Source: Bufo bufo
Taxonomy: Eukaryota; Chordata; Amphibia; Anura; Bufonidae
Length of the DNA stretch: 64,000 nt
NCBI RefSeq assembly: GCF_905171765.1
Contig: NC_053390.1
Span: 136,416,820 to 136,480,819, forward strand
Direction of reading: 5' to 3'
A program made the position numbers and the translations under genes. How positions within the stretch are numbered: position 1 is the stretch's first letter; each line of letters begins with the position of its first letter. This document shows positions 44,942 through 57,018 of this stretch, piece after piece. Under the pieces are notes generated by a model that was given only the letters and a program-made list of their open reading frames with translations, had not been told where the DNA came from and did not search any database.

Positions 44942-45473
44942 GTAAGCACTTCACGCTCAGTCCTTTCTACTGGAGTAAAGCAGTGTAATGTCATTTCATA
45001 CCTTTATCTACTGTGTGTTTACAAAATTAACCCTTGGAATTATTGCAAAGAATTAACCTCCCCATACATTAAGGGACCCACATTAGATATATAAGTCAAA
45101 AACGCTGATTTTGACGGGACCCACCAACCATCTAATGTGGAGTTGTGAAGGTTCAGGTATGCCTAATGCCTAATTCTTTATTCCCTGTGAGACATAAGCT
45201 GCTGTCAGAGTATGGCATTGACTTATTCCCCTCTCCCCTCACGGCTGAGCCCAATGGGCATCGATATGAGGGAGTCAGAGTGGAATAGCTGTCTGCCAGA
45301 TGAGCACACACCCCCATATACATTAGTATATCAATAAATATTTCGGTCACCATGCAGTTCTTCTTTTACATGTTTATGATTACTTATATCTGCATTTGAG
45401 CGATCATAGAACTAGACAAGAAAACTTGCTGGAACCGTGAGGGCCCTAGTTCTAGGATTAGCAGCATATCGTT

Positions 45474-46271
45474 AACCAGTTCCTGATTGCCCATAGACTA
45501 TAAACGTCCTAGCGGGCGGGACTGCTCTCTGAATGGACTTTCTGAAACGTCCATTCAGGGATTGCAGCTGCTGAGCAGGGAGCCCACATAGAAGGCAGGG
45601 ACTGTTCCTCTGTGTCCCTGCCTTATAGATCGCTGGATGAGCGCTGTGTATACAGCTGAGGAAGCGATCTGCCATGAGACTGCAGGAGCTGCCGTGTCTT
45701 CCTGAGACCAAGATCAGTCCTGTAGTGAGGCTGTAAAATGTTGTATTGCACTGTACGGCCTCTCTGGGGGTTGTATTCCCCCTGTAACTGGGGCTGACAT
45801 AGAAATGAGCAGTAAAAAAAAAATTATTGAAAAGTCCCCGAGTGGTCTTGTTTGACCTTATGGGGGACACAAAGTGTAAAATAAAAAAATAAAATAAAGA
45901 ACTATTTTATAAATAAAGTTTCACATGTAAAAAAGCACCCTTTTCCACAATTAAGTCATTTTAAAATCTTTAAAAATAGAAAAAAAAATAACAGCATCAA
46001 ATGGCTCTATATAAAATATCACATTAGCTTTCCCATCAGGTGAATTCTGTAAAAAAATAAAATAAAATTATGCCAATACAACAGTTTTTTAGTCACCTCC
46101 CAAAATACATAATATCAAGCAATCAAAAAAAGTTGTATGTACCCCAAAATGGTACCAATCAAAATGTCACCTCATCCTGCAAAAAACAAGCCCTTACACA
46201 AGATCACAAGATCACAAGAAGAATTAAAACAAATATAGCTCTAGGAAAATGGCAAAACAGAAACATGATTC

Positions 46272-46325
<54 letters not shown>

Positions 46326-48200
46326 GTATTGCCGTGTCTTTAACGACCAGCTCTATAAAACTATCACATGAGCTACCCTTTCAGGTAAACGCCATAATTA
46401 TTATTTTTTTAATTATGCCAAAAAAGTCTTTTTTGTTTCCTTGCCTCCCAAAAAACTATATCAAGTCATCAAAAAGTCTTTTATACCCCAAAATGATACC
46501 AATGAAAACATAACTTCATCCAACAAAAAAAACGAGTCTTCACATAAGACCATAGGCAGAAAAGTAAAAAATATGACTCTAAGAAAATGGCAACACAAAA
46601 TGTTCTTATTGTGCAAAACATTTAAAAAAAATAGACAAATTTGGTGTTGCTACGTCCGTAATGACTGGCTCTATAAAAATATCACATATCACATCTACCT
46701 CATCAGGTGGATGCCATAAAACCATAAATAAAAATTGCACCAAAACAGCTTTTTTTGGCACCTCGCTTCCCAAAAAATCATAATATTAAGTCGTCAGAAA
46801 GTCTTATCTACCCTAAAATGGTACTGATAAAAAATGCAGTCTGTCCTTTACAGTCTGCAGAAAAGCCCTCACAAATCTACTTTGGCAGAAAAATAAAAAT
46901 GTTATGGATGTTTGTTATGTTATGGTGATGCAAAGATTAAAGATTTTTAATAAAAATAGATTTTATTGTGCAAAAGTCTTAAAACATGACAAAAACGATT
47001 TCACTTTGGTATCCCCAGTTACCATATACACTGCATGGTGAACCTCCTAAAAAGTTAAAATAGAAAACACTAACAAAATTTTAATTTTTGTCCACCTCAC
47101 CTCCAAAGAAATGAGATAAAAGGCGAAGAAAAAAACTAAATGTACCCCAAAATGGTGGCAATACAAATTATAGCTTGTCCCACAAAAAATAAGCCCTCAC
47201 ACAGGTCAGTCAACAAAAAATGAAAATGTTATGAGTCTTAAAAACCATTTCAGCAAATTCCATGTTACAAAATCCAGATTACGCTCCTTCCCTTCTGAGA
47301 CCTGGTGTTACCCCAAACAGTTTACAACCACAAATAGGGTGTTACTGTATTCAGGAGAAAATGAGTAAGACATTGTGGGTGATATTCTCCTGTTATCCCT
47401 TGTGAAAAAGAAAGTTTGGGCCTAAAGCACAATTTTCTTGTTAAAAAAAATTGTTATAAATTCTATAAAATGCCTATTGGGTCAAACTGCTCACTACCCT
47501 CCTTAAAAAGTCCTTGGGTGGTAGTTTCCAAAATACAGGTATGGTCACTTTTTGGGTGTTTTCACTGTATGGATACATCAGGGTCTCTTCATACGCAACA
47601 TGGCACTCAAAGACCATTCCAGCAAAATCTGCCCTTCAAAAACCATATGGTGCTCCTTTCCTTCTGCGCCCTGCAATGTGCCCATACAGCAGTTTACAAC
47701 CACATATGGAGTGTTTCTGTAAACTGCAGAATCAGGTTAATAAATATTGAGGTTTGTGTTGCTGTTAACCCTTAATGTGTTACAGGAAAAAATGGATTGA
47801 AATGTAAAATCTGCAAAAATAAGTTACATTCTAAAATTTCACCTCCATTGTGCTTTAATGCCTGTGGTATACCTAAAGGGTTAACAACATTTCTAAAATC
47901 ATTTTATAATAGTTTAAGGGGTGTAGCTTCTAAAATGGGGTAATTTATGTGTGTTTTTTTTTTATTATTTAAGCTCCTTCTAACATTACCAAAATGAGGC
48001 CGACATAAAGTAGACATATGTTGCATGTTAATTTATATGTCTTAAAAACAGAGAGATTCAAAGCAGTGAGATTCAAAGAGTGAAAAGTGAATTTTCCAAA
48101 GTAAAAGCATTCCAAAGTTATTCCCAAATAAAGTGACACAGGTTTGCCAAATTAGGCTTGGACAGGAAGGGGGGTAGATGGCCTGGTCTGGAAGTGGTTA
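45474..48200. repeat. large interspersed repeat with TTAACCA ends
   Basis: The left CGTTAACCAGTTCCTGATTG and right CTGGAAGTGGTTAAAGA ends are inverted. The inside repeats several diverged blocks of the type CCCAAAATGGTACCAAT and AAAACAAGCCCTCACA (46080, 46440, 46760, 47090). These blocks recur at 55840-58400 and inverted at 61990-63080. No transposase frame found. Family not identified. Confidence 0.65.
46279..46321. repeat. (AT)n microsatellite
   Basis: About 20 perfect AT units after a short A-run. Confidence 0.95.
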
Positions 48201-48755
48201 AAGAATATACTGTACACATTTTACTGAAGAGCAGTATATGGGCTGGAAAAACAGGAGTTATGGCTTTGGCATCAGGGAGCTTCTTGAAGTAGACCTCCAG
48301 GAATATATAAAAAGCTCTAGAAATACAAAATTTTAATACAGTTTGGTTATTCCGTGTGGTTATATCCATATGGGATGTACATAATAATAGCGTGACATTT
48401 ATGTAAGCTAACTTGATGGTCTACTGAAGAAGGTGAATGTATAAGGAATTTAGAATTTTTCTAAGTACAGTGTATATCTTTGGGTTAACAACGAGGGAGA
48501 AAAACACATTTAAAGAATATCTTAGTTAAATTGTTATTCCACTTAAAGATGCAAATAAAAAAATTATATAATTATTAAACTCATGAATGATTTATAACAC
48601 GTATAACTTGTTTTTAGTGTAAAATGTAGTAGCTAGTATATATTTCAATCATGCTGCTAATTAATATTTTACTATCACATCTAGTCAGAGGGCACCTTCT
48701 TTGCTGCACCATGCTAACCTTAGTATTTCTATCTTAATGGCTGTTATTTGAACAG
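48201..48755. other. intron, nothing recognised
   Basis: AT-rich, with no repeat ends or exon seen. Confidence 0.55.
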
Positions 48756-48895
48756 CTAGCCTAGGTATTGCCTCGCACATAATTGTGGTCATTGAAGACT
48801 CTGATGATGCTCATGGTGTGTTTGAATTCAGACGAGATTCTTTGTTCATGAACGCAACTGAGCCCGAATCTGGATACAGCGCTGTTTCATTTCAG
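48756..48895 (+). CDS. adgrv1: adgrv1 exon P: Calx-beta junction, GC donor
   Basis: Acceptor GAACAG|CT in phase 1. It encodes ASLGIASHIIVVIEDSDDAHGVFEF and RRDSLFMNATEPESGYSAVSFQ, ending in phase 0 at CAG. The next bases are gcaagt: a GC-AG intron. No GT donor nearby gives phase 0 at this point. Confidence 0.93.
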
Positions 48896-48901
48896 GCAAG
48901 T
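48896..48901 (+). promoter_or_regulatory. adgrv1: non-canonical GC splice donor
   Basis: CAG|gcaagt matches the strong consensus seen at GC-AG introns in vertebrates (AG|GCAAGT). The paired acceptor is ttttcatag at 49333. Confidence 0.85.
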
Positions 48902-49333
48902 GCAAAGTGTCTCCCTCAAGAGGATAATTCATAAATTACTTAACCAAACACACATTTCTGCGAATGCATCTGGCATTTTGGATCTCATTACACCAGAGCA
49001 GAATTTGAATTGTATATCCAGTGTAGATCCTCATGTCATATTTTCTAACCCTTTTTGGATTTTCTGGGAGAGTTCTTTAGAAAAAGGGGATAATTTCCTG
49101 AAACACATTTTCTGAATCCCAGAAGAGGAGTCAAGTTTATTTTTAAAGAGAACATTTATACATCTTGATTCATGTATTGTATATTACAGTAGATGAATGA
49201 CCTGCAAATCTGAATGATCCTATTCACATGATTTCCATATCTGAATTTATTTCACATTTAATTAACTGTGTGGGCTAAGTGGTGGAAAGAATAATGAACA
49301 TCAAATGTTTATTAATGTATCTGCTTTTCATAG

Positions 49334-49943
49334 GTTTTACGTCATCGCGGTGCCTTGTCTTTGGTGTTTCTGTTTTGGAGAATAGAATCTGACCTATTTG
49401 GAGACTTGGCTTTTACATCTGGAAATGTAACATTTCAAATAGGACAAATGGATGCAAATATTACAGTTTTTGTGTCTCCTGATGATGTTCCGGAACTGGA
49501 TAAAGAATTTTCCATTGTAATCACTAATGTTTCCAGTGGACGACTGGGGAATTTTACCAGTGCTTCACTTACCATTTTTGCCAATGATGACCCATATGGT
49601 CTTTTTATATTTTCCGAACTTAATCGGCCCATGAAAGTTGAGGAAAAAAATCTCAATGTTTCATTAACAGTAAAACGATTAAGTGGACTGATGGGATCGG
49701 TCATGGTTTCCTATCAAACTATTATGGACTCTGAAACATTTTCATTTTTCCCACCGAATATTGCAAGAGCCACTCAATGGAAAGACTACTGGCCCATCTA
49801 TGGAAGTGTTCTTTTTACATCAAATATCAGTGAAGTCAAGATCTTTCTCCCAATTTTGGATGACAATGATCCAGAGAGATCAGAGTCCCTATTTGTTGAA
49901 TTATTCAATGTCACATTAGTAGAAAAAATGCAAAGTCGCCCTG
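49334..49943 (+). CDS. adgrv1: adgrv1 exon Q: two Calx-beta halves
   Basis: 610 bp, acceptor TTCATAG|GTT in phase 0, donor CCTG|gtaagc in phase 1. It encodes VLRHRGALS, GDLAFTSGNVTFQIGQ, PDDVPELDKEFSI and ANDDPYGLFIF. A second domain follows: KVEEKNLNVSLTVKRLSGLMG, ILDDNDPERSESLFVELFN. Several sequons are present. Confidence 0.96.
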
Positions 49944-49963
49944 GTAAGCTATATTTTCATATA

Positions 49964-51584
49964 CAGTTGCAAGAAAAAGTATGTGAACCCTTTGGAATGA
50001 TATGGATTTCTGCACAAATTGGTCATAAAATGTGATCTGATCTTCATCTAAGTCACAACAATAGACAATCACAGTCTGCTTAAACTAATAACACACAAAG
50101 AATTAACTGTTACCATGTTTTTATTGAACACACCATGTAAACATTCACAGTGCAGGTGGAAAAAGTTTGTGAACCCTTGGATTTAATAACTGGTTGAACC
50201 TCCTTTGGCAGCAATAACTTCAACCAAACGTTTCCTGTAGTTCAGAGATCAGACGTGCACAATGGTCAGGAGTAATTCTTGACCATTCCTCTTTACAGAA
50301 CAGTTTCAGTTCAGCAATATTCTTGGGATGTCTGGTGTGAATCGCTTTCTTGAGGTCATGCCACAGCATCTCAATCGGGTTGAGGTCAGGACTCTGACTG
50401 GGCCACTCCAGAAGGCGTATTTTCTTCTGTTTAAGCCATTCTGTTTTTGATTTACTTCTATGCTTTGGGTCGTTGTCCTGTTGCAACACCAATCTTCTGT
50501 TGAGCTTCAGCTGGTGGACAGATGGCTTTAAGTTCTCCTGCAAAATGTATTTATAAACTTGGAAATTCATTTTTCCTTTGATGATAGCAATCCGTCCAGG
50601 CCCTGACGCAGCAAAGCATCCCCAAACCATGATGCCCCCACCACCATACTTCACAGTTGGGATGAAGTTTTGATGTTGGTGTGCTGTGCCTCTTTTTCTC
50701 CACACATAGTGTTGTGTGTTTCTTCCAAACAACTCAACTTTGGTTTCATCTGTCCACAGAATATTTTGCCAGTACTGCTGTGGAACATCCCGGTGCTCTT
50801 GTGCAAACTGTAAACATGCAGCAATGTTTTTTTTGGACAGCAGTGGCTTCCTCTGTGTTATCCTCCCATGAAATCCATTCTTGTTTAGTGTTTTACGTAT
50901 CGTAGATTCACTAACAGGGATGTTAGCATATGCCAGATACTTTTGTAAGTCTTTAGCTGACACTCTAGGATTCTTCTTCACCTCATTGAGCAGTTTGCGC
51001 TGTGCTCTTGCAGTCATCTTTACAGGATGGCCACTCCTAGGGAGAGTAGCAGAAGTGCTGAACTTTCTCCATTTATAGACAATTTGTCTTACCGGGACTG
51101 ATGAACAGCAAGGCTTTTGGAGATACTTTTATAACCCTTTCCAGCTTTATGCAAGTCAGCAATTCTTAATCGTAGGTCTTCTGAGAGCTCTTTTGTGTGA
51201 GGCATAATTCATATCAGGCAATGCTTCTTGTGAAAAGCAAACCCAGAACTTGTGTGTGTTTTTTATAGGGGAGGGCAGCTGTAACCAACACCTCCAATCT
51301 CATCTCATTGATTGGACTCCAGTTAGCTGACACCTTACTCCAATTAGCTCTTGTTGATGTCATTAGTCTAGGGGTTCACATACTTTTTCCACCTGCACTG
51401 TGAATGTTTACATGGTGTGTTCAATAAAAAAATGGTAACATTTAATTCTTTGTGTGTTATTAGTTTAAGCAGACTGCGATTGTCTATTGTTGTGACTTAG
51501 ATGAAGATCAGATCACATTTTATGATCAATTTGTGCAGAAATCCATATCATTCCAAAGGGTTCACATACTTTTTCTTGCAACTG
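49964..51584 (-). mobile_element. Tc1/mariner transposon, 1.6 kb, inactive
   Basis: The TA target duplications are at 49962-49963 and 51585-51586. Long inverted repeats start with CAGTTGCAAGAAAAAGTATG and extend beyond 200 bp, with GTGAACCC words at both ends. The transposase runs on the minus strand. It sits 20 bp after the donor of exon Q. Confidence 0.95.
50220..51205 (-). pseudogene. Tc1-type DD34E transposase, frameshifted
   Basis: The long frame (265 codons from 51017) has WTDETKVELF with D90, QQDNDPKH with D181 and SPDLNPIE with E216, a DD34E triad. The N-terminal part, starting at MPHTKELSEDLRLRIADLHK near 51205, is in another frame. A frame change near 51100, at the end of the first helix-turn-helix, separates the two. 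So no intact protein is made. Confidence 0.93.
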
Positions 51585-51824
51585 TATGCTATAAACCTTT
51601 GCATATGTTTTATTATTCATTAGATCCGGACTACTTTCTGTAACTAGTATACAAATGGTCAGGTGACGGTCCAATGGTAAAGTTGTCATCTTGTTAACAT
51701 TTCATAAACTTTTTTGAACTATTTGCGTCAATAGTTATTATATGTTAGCAGGGAAACCAAACCCTAAATTAGTAACCTAAATGAATTCAGACTAGACTCC
51801 AAATTAATTAAAACCTCATAACCC

Positions 51825-52168
51825 TTAAAGTAGTTGTCTCAACTCGCTGCTAGTAAGGCAAAATGAGACTAACCCCTGACCACCAGACAGCTTGGAAACA
51901 GCACAGTGGGCCGGTGCTGCTCTGTTTCAGTAGCTCCCAGTGTAGTGCATGGGCTACAAAAACAGCATAGCACAGCAAGCTATACTGTTTCCCTAACTCG
52001 GAAAGAGCATAGCTTGCTGTGCTATGCTGTTTCTGCAGCCCCCATGCACTGCAACGGAATCTACAGAAACAGTGTAGCACCGACCCGCTGTGCTGTTCCT
52101 GGCCACCTTGTGATCGGGGTTTAGTATCATCTCACCTTAGTAACAATTTGATGAGACAACCCCTTTAA
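51825..52168. mobile_element. fold-back MITE, TTGTCTC/GAGACAACCCC ends
   Basis: Left AAAGTAGTTGTCTCAACTCG and right GATGAGACAACCCCTTT are inverted, like the 12421 family. The interior is unrelated: inverted words AGCATAGCACAGCAAGCTAT and ATAGCTTGCTGTGCTATGCT, plus GTGCATGGGCTAC. Confidence 0.75.
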
Positions 52169-52327
52169 CTTATTCAGATCTCAGATGAGATCCCTAAACT
52201 CATTCAGACCCTAGACTAGACACACAAACTCATTCAGACCTCAGACCACGCCCTTAAAATTATTCAGACCCCTAATCCCATTCTAAATCTAAATTAATGC
52301 ACCACACCCCTAAACTGATTGCCGCCA

Positions 52328-52585
52328 TTGGTCAGCACTGGTGTCTTGCGGCACTGGGGTCCTAGGTTTGATTCCAACCAAGGAGGACACCATCTGCATG
52401 GAACATCTGTATTTATTACCTATGTTTGCATGGGTTTCCTTTGAGTACTCCAGTTTCCTCCCACACTCCAAAAGACATACTGATAGAGAACATAGATTGT
52501 AAGCTCCACTGGGGACAGCATGATGATAATGTCTGTAAAGTGCTGCGGAATATGTGAGTAAGATACGTTAATAGTGCTAAAATAG
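52328..52585 (+). repeat. tRNA-related SINE, plus orientation
   Basis: GTCAGCACTGGTGTC (A-box like), GGTTTGATTCCAACCAAGGA (B-box region), CTTTGAGTACTCCAGTTTCC, AAAGACATACTGATAGAGA and the tail TGCTGCGGAATATGTGAG. It ends just before the next exon's acceptor. Confidence 0.8.
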
Positions 52586-52604
52586 TGCTCATTCTTTCCT
52601 TCAG

Positions 52605-52820
52605 TGCTTAATTCCCCCCGCCTTGGATCGAAAAGTGACACGGTCGCACATGTCATTATAAATGCCAGTGATGATGCATTTGGAGTCCTTCAGCTTTCTA
52701 CCACCTCTGTGCGCATTGCGGAAAGTTATGTTGGGCCAATAATTAACGTCACTAGAACTGGCGGGATGTTTGCTGATGTCTCTGTGAAATTTAAAGCAGT
52801 GCCAATAACAGCTACAGCCG
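52605..52820 (+). CDS. adgrv1: adgrv1 exon R: Calx-beta junction
   Basis: Acceptor CCTTCAG|TG in phase 1, donor GCCG|gtacgt in phase 1. It encodes LNSPRLGSKSDTVAHVII, NASDDAFGVLQL, SVRIAESYVGPIINVTRTGG and DVSVKFKAVPITATA. Confidence 0.95.
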
Positions 52821-53537
52821 GTACGTCCAACCTGATTTGATTCTGCTAACATTTTGCATTCATTCACTATAATATCTCCAAAAGGGTTTTCTTCATTCAG
52901 CAAATATTTTATGTCCTCCTTGTCCTTGACCACTTTGTCAGCGTCGTGCTTGTTACTCCACAGCCAGCCCAAGAATAACAGGGTTATTAACACGTTCGTT
53001 GTTCTGGGTCCGCATCCGTTCCGCAGTTACTAGGAACAAGACTTCCTAGAAATGTTCCTTCCTGATAATTGCCCTGATCATTGACAAATGTAAAAGGGGC
53101 TTTTACGTGCTTTTAGGGGTGATTTGTTTCAGTCCTACATTTAATATTGGCCATACACCACAGATAGCTGTTGGACAAACACTTGTTCAGCTGTCAGCTA
53201 CTCCTCCTGACCCCACCATACATGTGCATCCTTGGCCAAACGTGCATGTGTTTTTAATGGGTGGCTTCATCTCTTCAGAATGAAAGGACCAAGCATGTTG
53301 AAACCCAACATGCGTGACCCTTCTTTCCTTTAGTATCCTCCATCAAAGGAAAATCATTATTGCCCCATACAAATTTTACATCATTGCCATCTTAAAAATA
53401 GGACCATGCATTTCCTTGAAAATAACATTTACTGTAGCATTTGTAGTAATAATTGTGAAAAAAAAGATGAAAATAGCGTGGAAACATTGTTATGTCTCTT
53501 GCTAGATCGTGAGAAAAATTGCTATGTTTAGTTAGGG

Positions 53538-54130
53538 GGTTGTCCAAGACTTATTTAGGGTTTTTCCAGGATTTTAATATTGATGATCTATCCTCAGGAT
53601 AGGTCATCAATATCAGACTGGTGGAGGTCCAATACCCCCGCCGATTAGCTGGTTGAAGAAAAGGCTGCGCTCCGAACCTCGGAACCAAATTGAATTCAGT
53701 TTCAAGTTTTAAAGTGTTTTTTTCCCACTTTTTCCACCTGAAGATAGGTCATCAATATTTAAATCCCGGAAAACCCCTTTAAATACTGATGACTTATCCT
53801 CTAGGGCATCAGTATCTGATTAGTGGGGGTCCAAAACCTGGGACCCCTGCTGATCAGCTGTCTGAAATGGCAGCAGCACTCCCAGTAGTGCCATGGCCTT
53901 CTCGCTGCTTTCCCTAGGCTGAGTGACGTCACGGTCATCGGTCACATGGTCTAGGCGCAGCTCAGCCCCATAGAAGTGAATGGAGCTGAGCTGCGATAAC
54001 CAGCACAGCCTCTGTGCAATGTCCTGCTCTGTGCTTGGTGAGCACGGAGAAGACCACGGCGCTCACTAGAGTATCAATGCCTTCTCAAACAGATGATCGG
54101 CAAGGGTCCCGGGTGTTGGACTCCCACCTC
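53538..54130. repeat. GGTCATCAATATC-type interspersed repeats
   Basis: Two adjoining copies. The words CTCAGGATAGGTCATCAATA, GATTAGCTG or GATCAGCTG, TGGGGGTCC and AACCCCTTTAA recur. Similar copies lie at 55263-55640, 39150-39290 and 63440-63497. Confidence 0.7.
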
Positions 54131-54239
54131 ATAGTTTTCCTTGTGAAATAGGTGCCTATAGTGATTTGGAGTCTGTACAGTCATAAACTGCTGACATGTA
54201 CTGGTGTATGGACTCCATTATGGCGCTGCAGTAAATGAT

Positions 54240-54400
54240 GTACAGGCAGGAGACCCTGTACCGATGTGGTATGCAAGGCTTTTAGCAGAGCACATCGCTG
54301 CTCCTGCCTGCGCTTGCTCCACTTTAGCAGAGTGGAGTTGGCACAGTCTGGCACAGGCACGAGCAGTGATGTATGCCTGTCTGTACAACGTTCACTGTGG
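54240..54400. repeat. palindromic CAGGCAGGAG repeat
   Basis: ACAGGCAGGAGACCCTGT and CTGCTCCTGCCTGCGC; like 27069-27240. Confidence 0.5.
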
Positions 54401-54835
54401 TCTGACTGCGGAATCTGTAAGTACCAAAAGTATTATTAAAATGTAAAAAAAAAAGAAGTATAATACAAAAATTATTTTATGTCATTTAGAATAGTTTTTA
54501 ATAAAGTGATTTAAAAGTTTAGGTAAAGGAAACCAATTCAGTGCGATGTTGCGATATGCTAGCAAAATCCTTGACAGGCTGCAAGCCACAACACAACCAC
54601 TGGGTGCCCAGACATAGATACATATGGGATAGAGATCTCATGACACAATATTGCAAAATCATGTTTTTCAGGACATGTGAACCAAGAGGAACAGTAAGGA
54701 AGGACATGTTTGAATAAAATAATCTGAGCTATGCAAGTACATTATATGTTGTCATACTCCATGAGACATGAGTTATTTATGATGTGTTCATCGCTGTAAC
54801 ATTTTATACTAATTTTATTTTATTGAATCGGTCAG

Positions 54836-55051
54836 GTGAAGATTACAGTGTAGCTTCATCAGATGTAGTTTTACTTGAAGGAGAAACAAGCAAAGCGGTG
54901 CCAATATATATCATCAATGACATCAACCCTGAAGTGGAAGAGTCATTCCGCGTCATATTGTTAAATGAGACGACGGGGGGAGCATTTGTAGGAGACATAA
55001 CAGAAGCTATCATAGTTATTGAAGCATCTGATGATCCCTATGGCTCTTTTG
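54836..55051 (+). CDS. adgrv1: adgrv1 exon S: Calx-beta second half
   Basis: Acceptor CGGTCAG|GT in phase 1, donor TTTG|gtaaga in phase 1. It encodes GEDYSVASSDVVLLEGETSK, VPIYIINDINPEVEESFRVIL, NETTGGAF and EASDDPYGSF. One of the best conserved exons, as I recall the mammalian protein. Confidence 0.96.
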
Positions 55052-55262
55052 GTAAGAGACTTATACATTTTTTTTTTTTACTTTTTTAAAGGGTTATTCC
55101 CATCTCGACTATTAATTCCTTAGAAGCAGGGTTTCCGAATGTTCAGGAATTCATAGATGGTCCATAACAATAGGGACTTAGTTCAATGTTTGTGACTTTT
55201 TCTTAAAGTTGGGGAGGCTTGTTCAGGTTATTGTAATTCTAATTATCATCATTTTACAGTTC

Positions 55263-55640
55263 ACCGTTAAATGGGTTTTCTGAGATTTGAATCCTCTGGA
55301 TAGGTCATCAATATCAGATTGGTGGGGGTCCGACACCTGAGACTCCTGACCATTAGCTGTTTGAGCAGGCACTGGTTCTCCTGTGAGTGCCGCGGCCTTC
55401 TTGCAGCTTTTCCTAGGCCAGTGACATCGCGTTCATCTGTTATGTGGTCCAGGTGCAGCTCAGTGAATGGGACTGAGTGCAATACCAAGCTCAGCTGCTG
55501 TACAATGTATGGCACTGTGCCTGGTAATCACGGTGAAGGCCACATCGCTCACAGGAGCACTGGTGTCTACTCAAACATCTGATCGGCAGGGGTTCTCGGA
55601 GTCTGACCCCCACTTATCAGATACTGCTGACCTAAGAAAA
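55263..55640. repeat. fold-back GGTCATCAATATC repeat
   Basis: GGATAGGTCATCAATATCAG at the left and the inverse of GACCCCCACTTATCAGATA at the right. GATCGGCAGGGGT and CTGTTTGAGCAG also face inward. Confidence 0.7.
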
Positions 55641-55950
55641 AAAAACTCATTCAGCAAAGAAAAAGTTTTAGGTCTTTGAATTCAGTGACACAGTTTGTTT
55701 TTAATGTTTTTATTGTGAAATAAAAGATAAAAATAAACAACCGATATATACATTTTATTTTGACATGACTGTACTGACCCACAGAATAAAGGTAATGTCA
55801 CTTATACCACATGGTGAACATCGTTAAAAAATGCCTTAAAAACAATGCCAGAATTGCTGTGTTCTAGTTCATCTCGCCTCCTACAATTTGGAAGTAAAGG
55901 GATCAAAATATCTTATGTAGCCCAAAATGGTACCAATGAAAACTGCAGCT

Positions 55951-56307
55951 TAAAGCGGTTGTCCGGGTTCAGGCAGCCCCCTGTTATGAGCATCGGAGCA
56001 TTTCATGCTTCGATGCTCTCCATTGCCCTGAACTGAATTGCGCAGGGCAAGGGCTTTTTCTGTTTATAACAACACACTGCTGGGCGGGGGCTACAGGCTA
56101 GGGCAGCACTAAAGCCTGCCTATCAGAGCCAGTGATGTCATCGGGCTCACTGCTGGACAGAAGCTTCCGCCTAGCAGTCCCTATGGAGAGCCCGGTACGT
56201 CACTGGAACTCAATAAAATATCTTTTCCCTGCGCTGATAACAGGAAGCTGCCTGGGTTAAAATTCTGGGTATGTCCGGGATCAGCTCTGAACCCGGACAA
56301 CCCCTTA
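55951..56307. mobile_element. fold-back MITE, AAAGCGGTTGTCCGGGTTC ends
   Basis: Left AAAGCGGTTGTCCGGGTTC pairs with right GAACCCGGACAACCCCTTA. Nested in the repeat described around it. Confidence 0.78.
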
Positions 56308-57018
56308 GTGACCACCCATATGCCTTTTTACGGCGGTCACTAAGGGGCCTCAGGCTGGGCCGACGCTTTTTTAAGGCAGCCCAGTCTAAGCACTGGACGG
56401 GTCCTGCCGATCCGGGCTGTTTAACACTTTACATGCCACGGGCAATGGCGACTGCCGCATGTAAAGTGCTGACAGAGGGAGAGGACTTCCTCTGTCTCCC
56501 ATTGGCACCCTGCAAATGCGATCGCGGGGTGCCGATGTGTGTGAAGGCTGCCTGGGGTCTGATGTAGGCCCCAAACCAGCATTCAGTAATTTCCATTGCA
56601 AAAAGAAAAATCTTCCCCATATGTTTGGTATTGCGACCTGGACTACATAAATATCACATAAATTATCCCCTATGGTGAACGCCTTAAAAAAAAAGAAACA
56701 AAAAAGATAGAATTGCTCATTTATTCTTAGTTGCCACAGAAAAAACGTAATAACAAGCGATCAAAAAGCGCCATTTGCTCTAAAATGATACCAATAAAAA
56801 AATGCAAGTCGTCCTCCAAAAATCAAGCTCTCACACAACTCCATATAAAGAAAAATAAAAAAGTTATAGGTCTTGGGAAGTGGCAATGCAAAAACATTTT
56901 CTTCTTTAAAGAAAAAGGGTGTTTATTGCAAAAAAGGTGTAAAACGTGAAAAAAACTATATGCATTTGGTATCACTGTAATCATACTGACCCAGAGAATA
57001 AAGATGTTATGTTATTTA

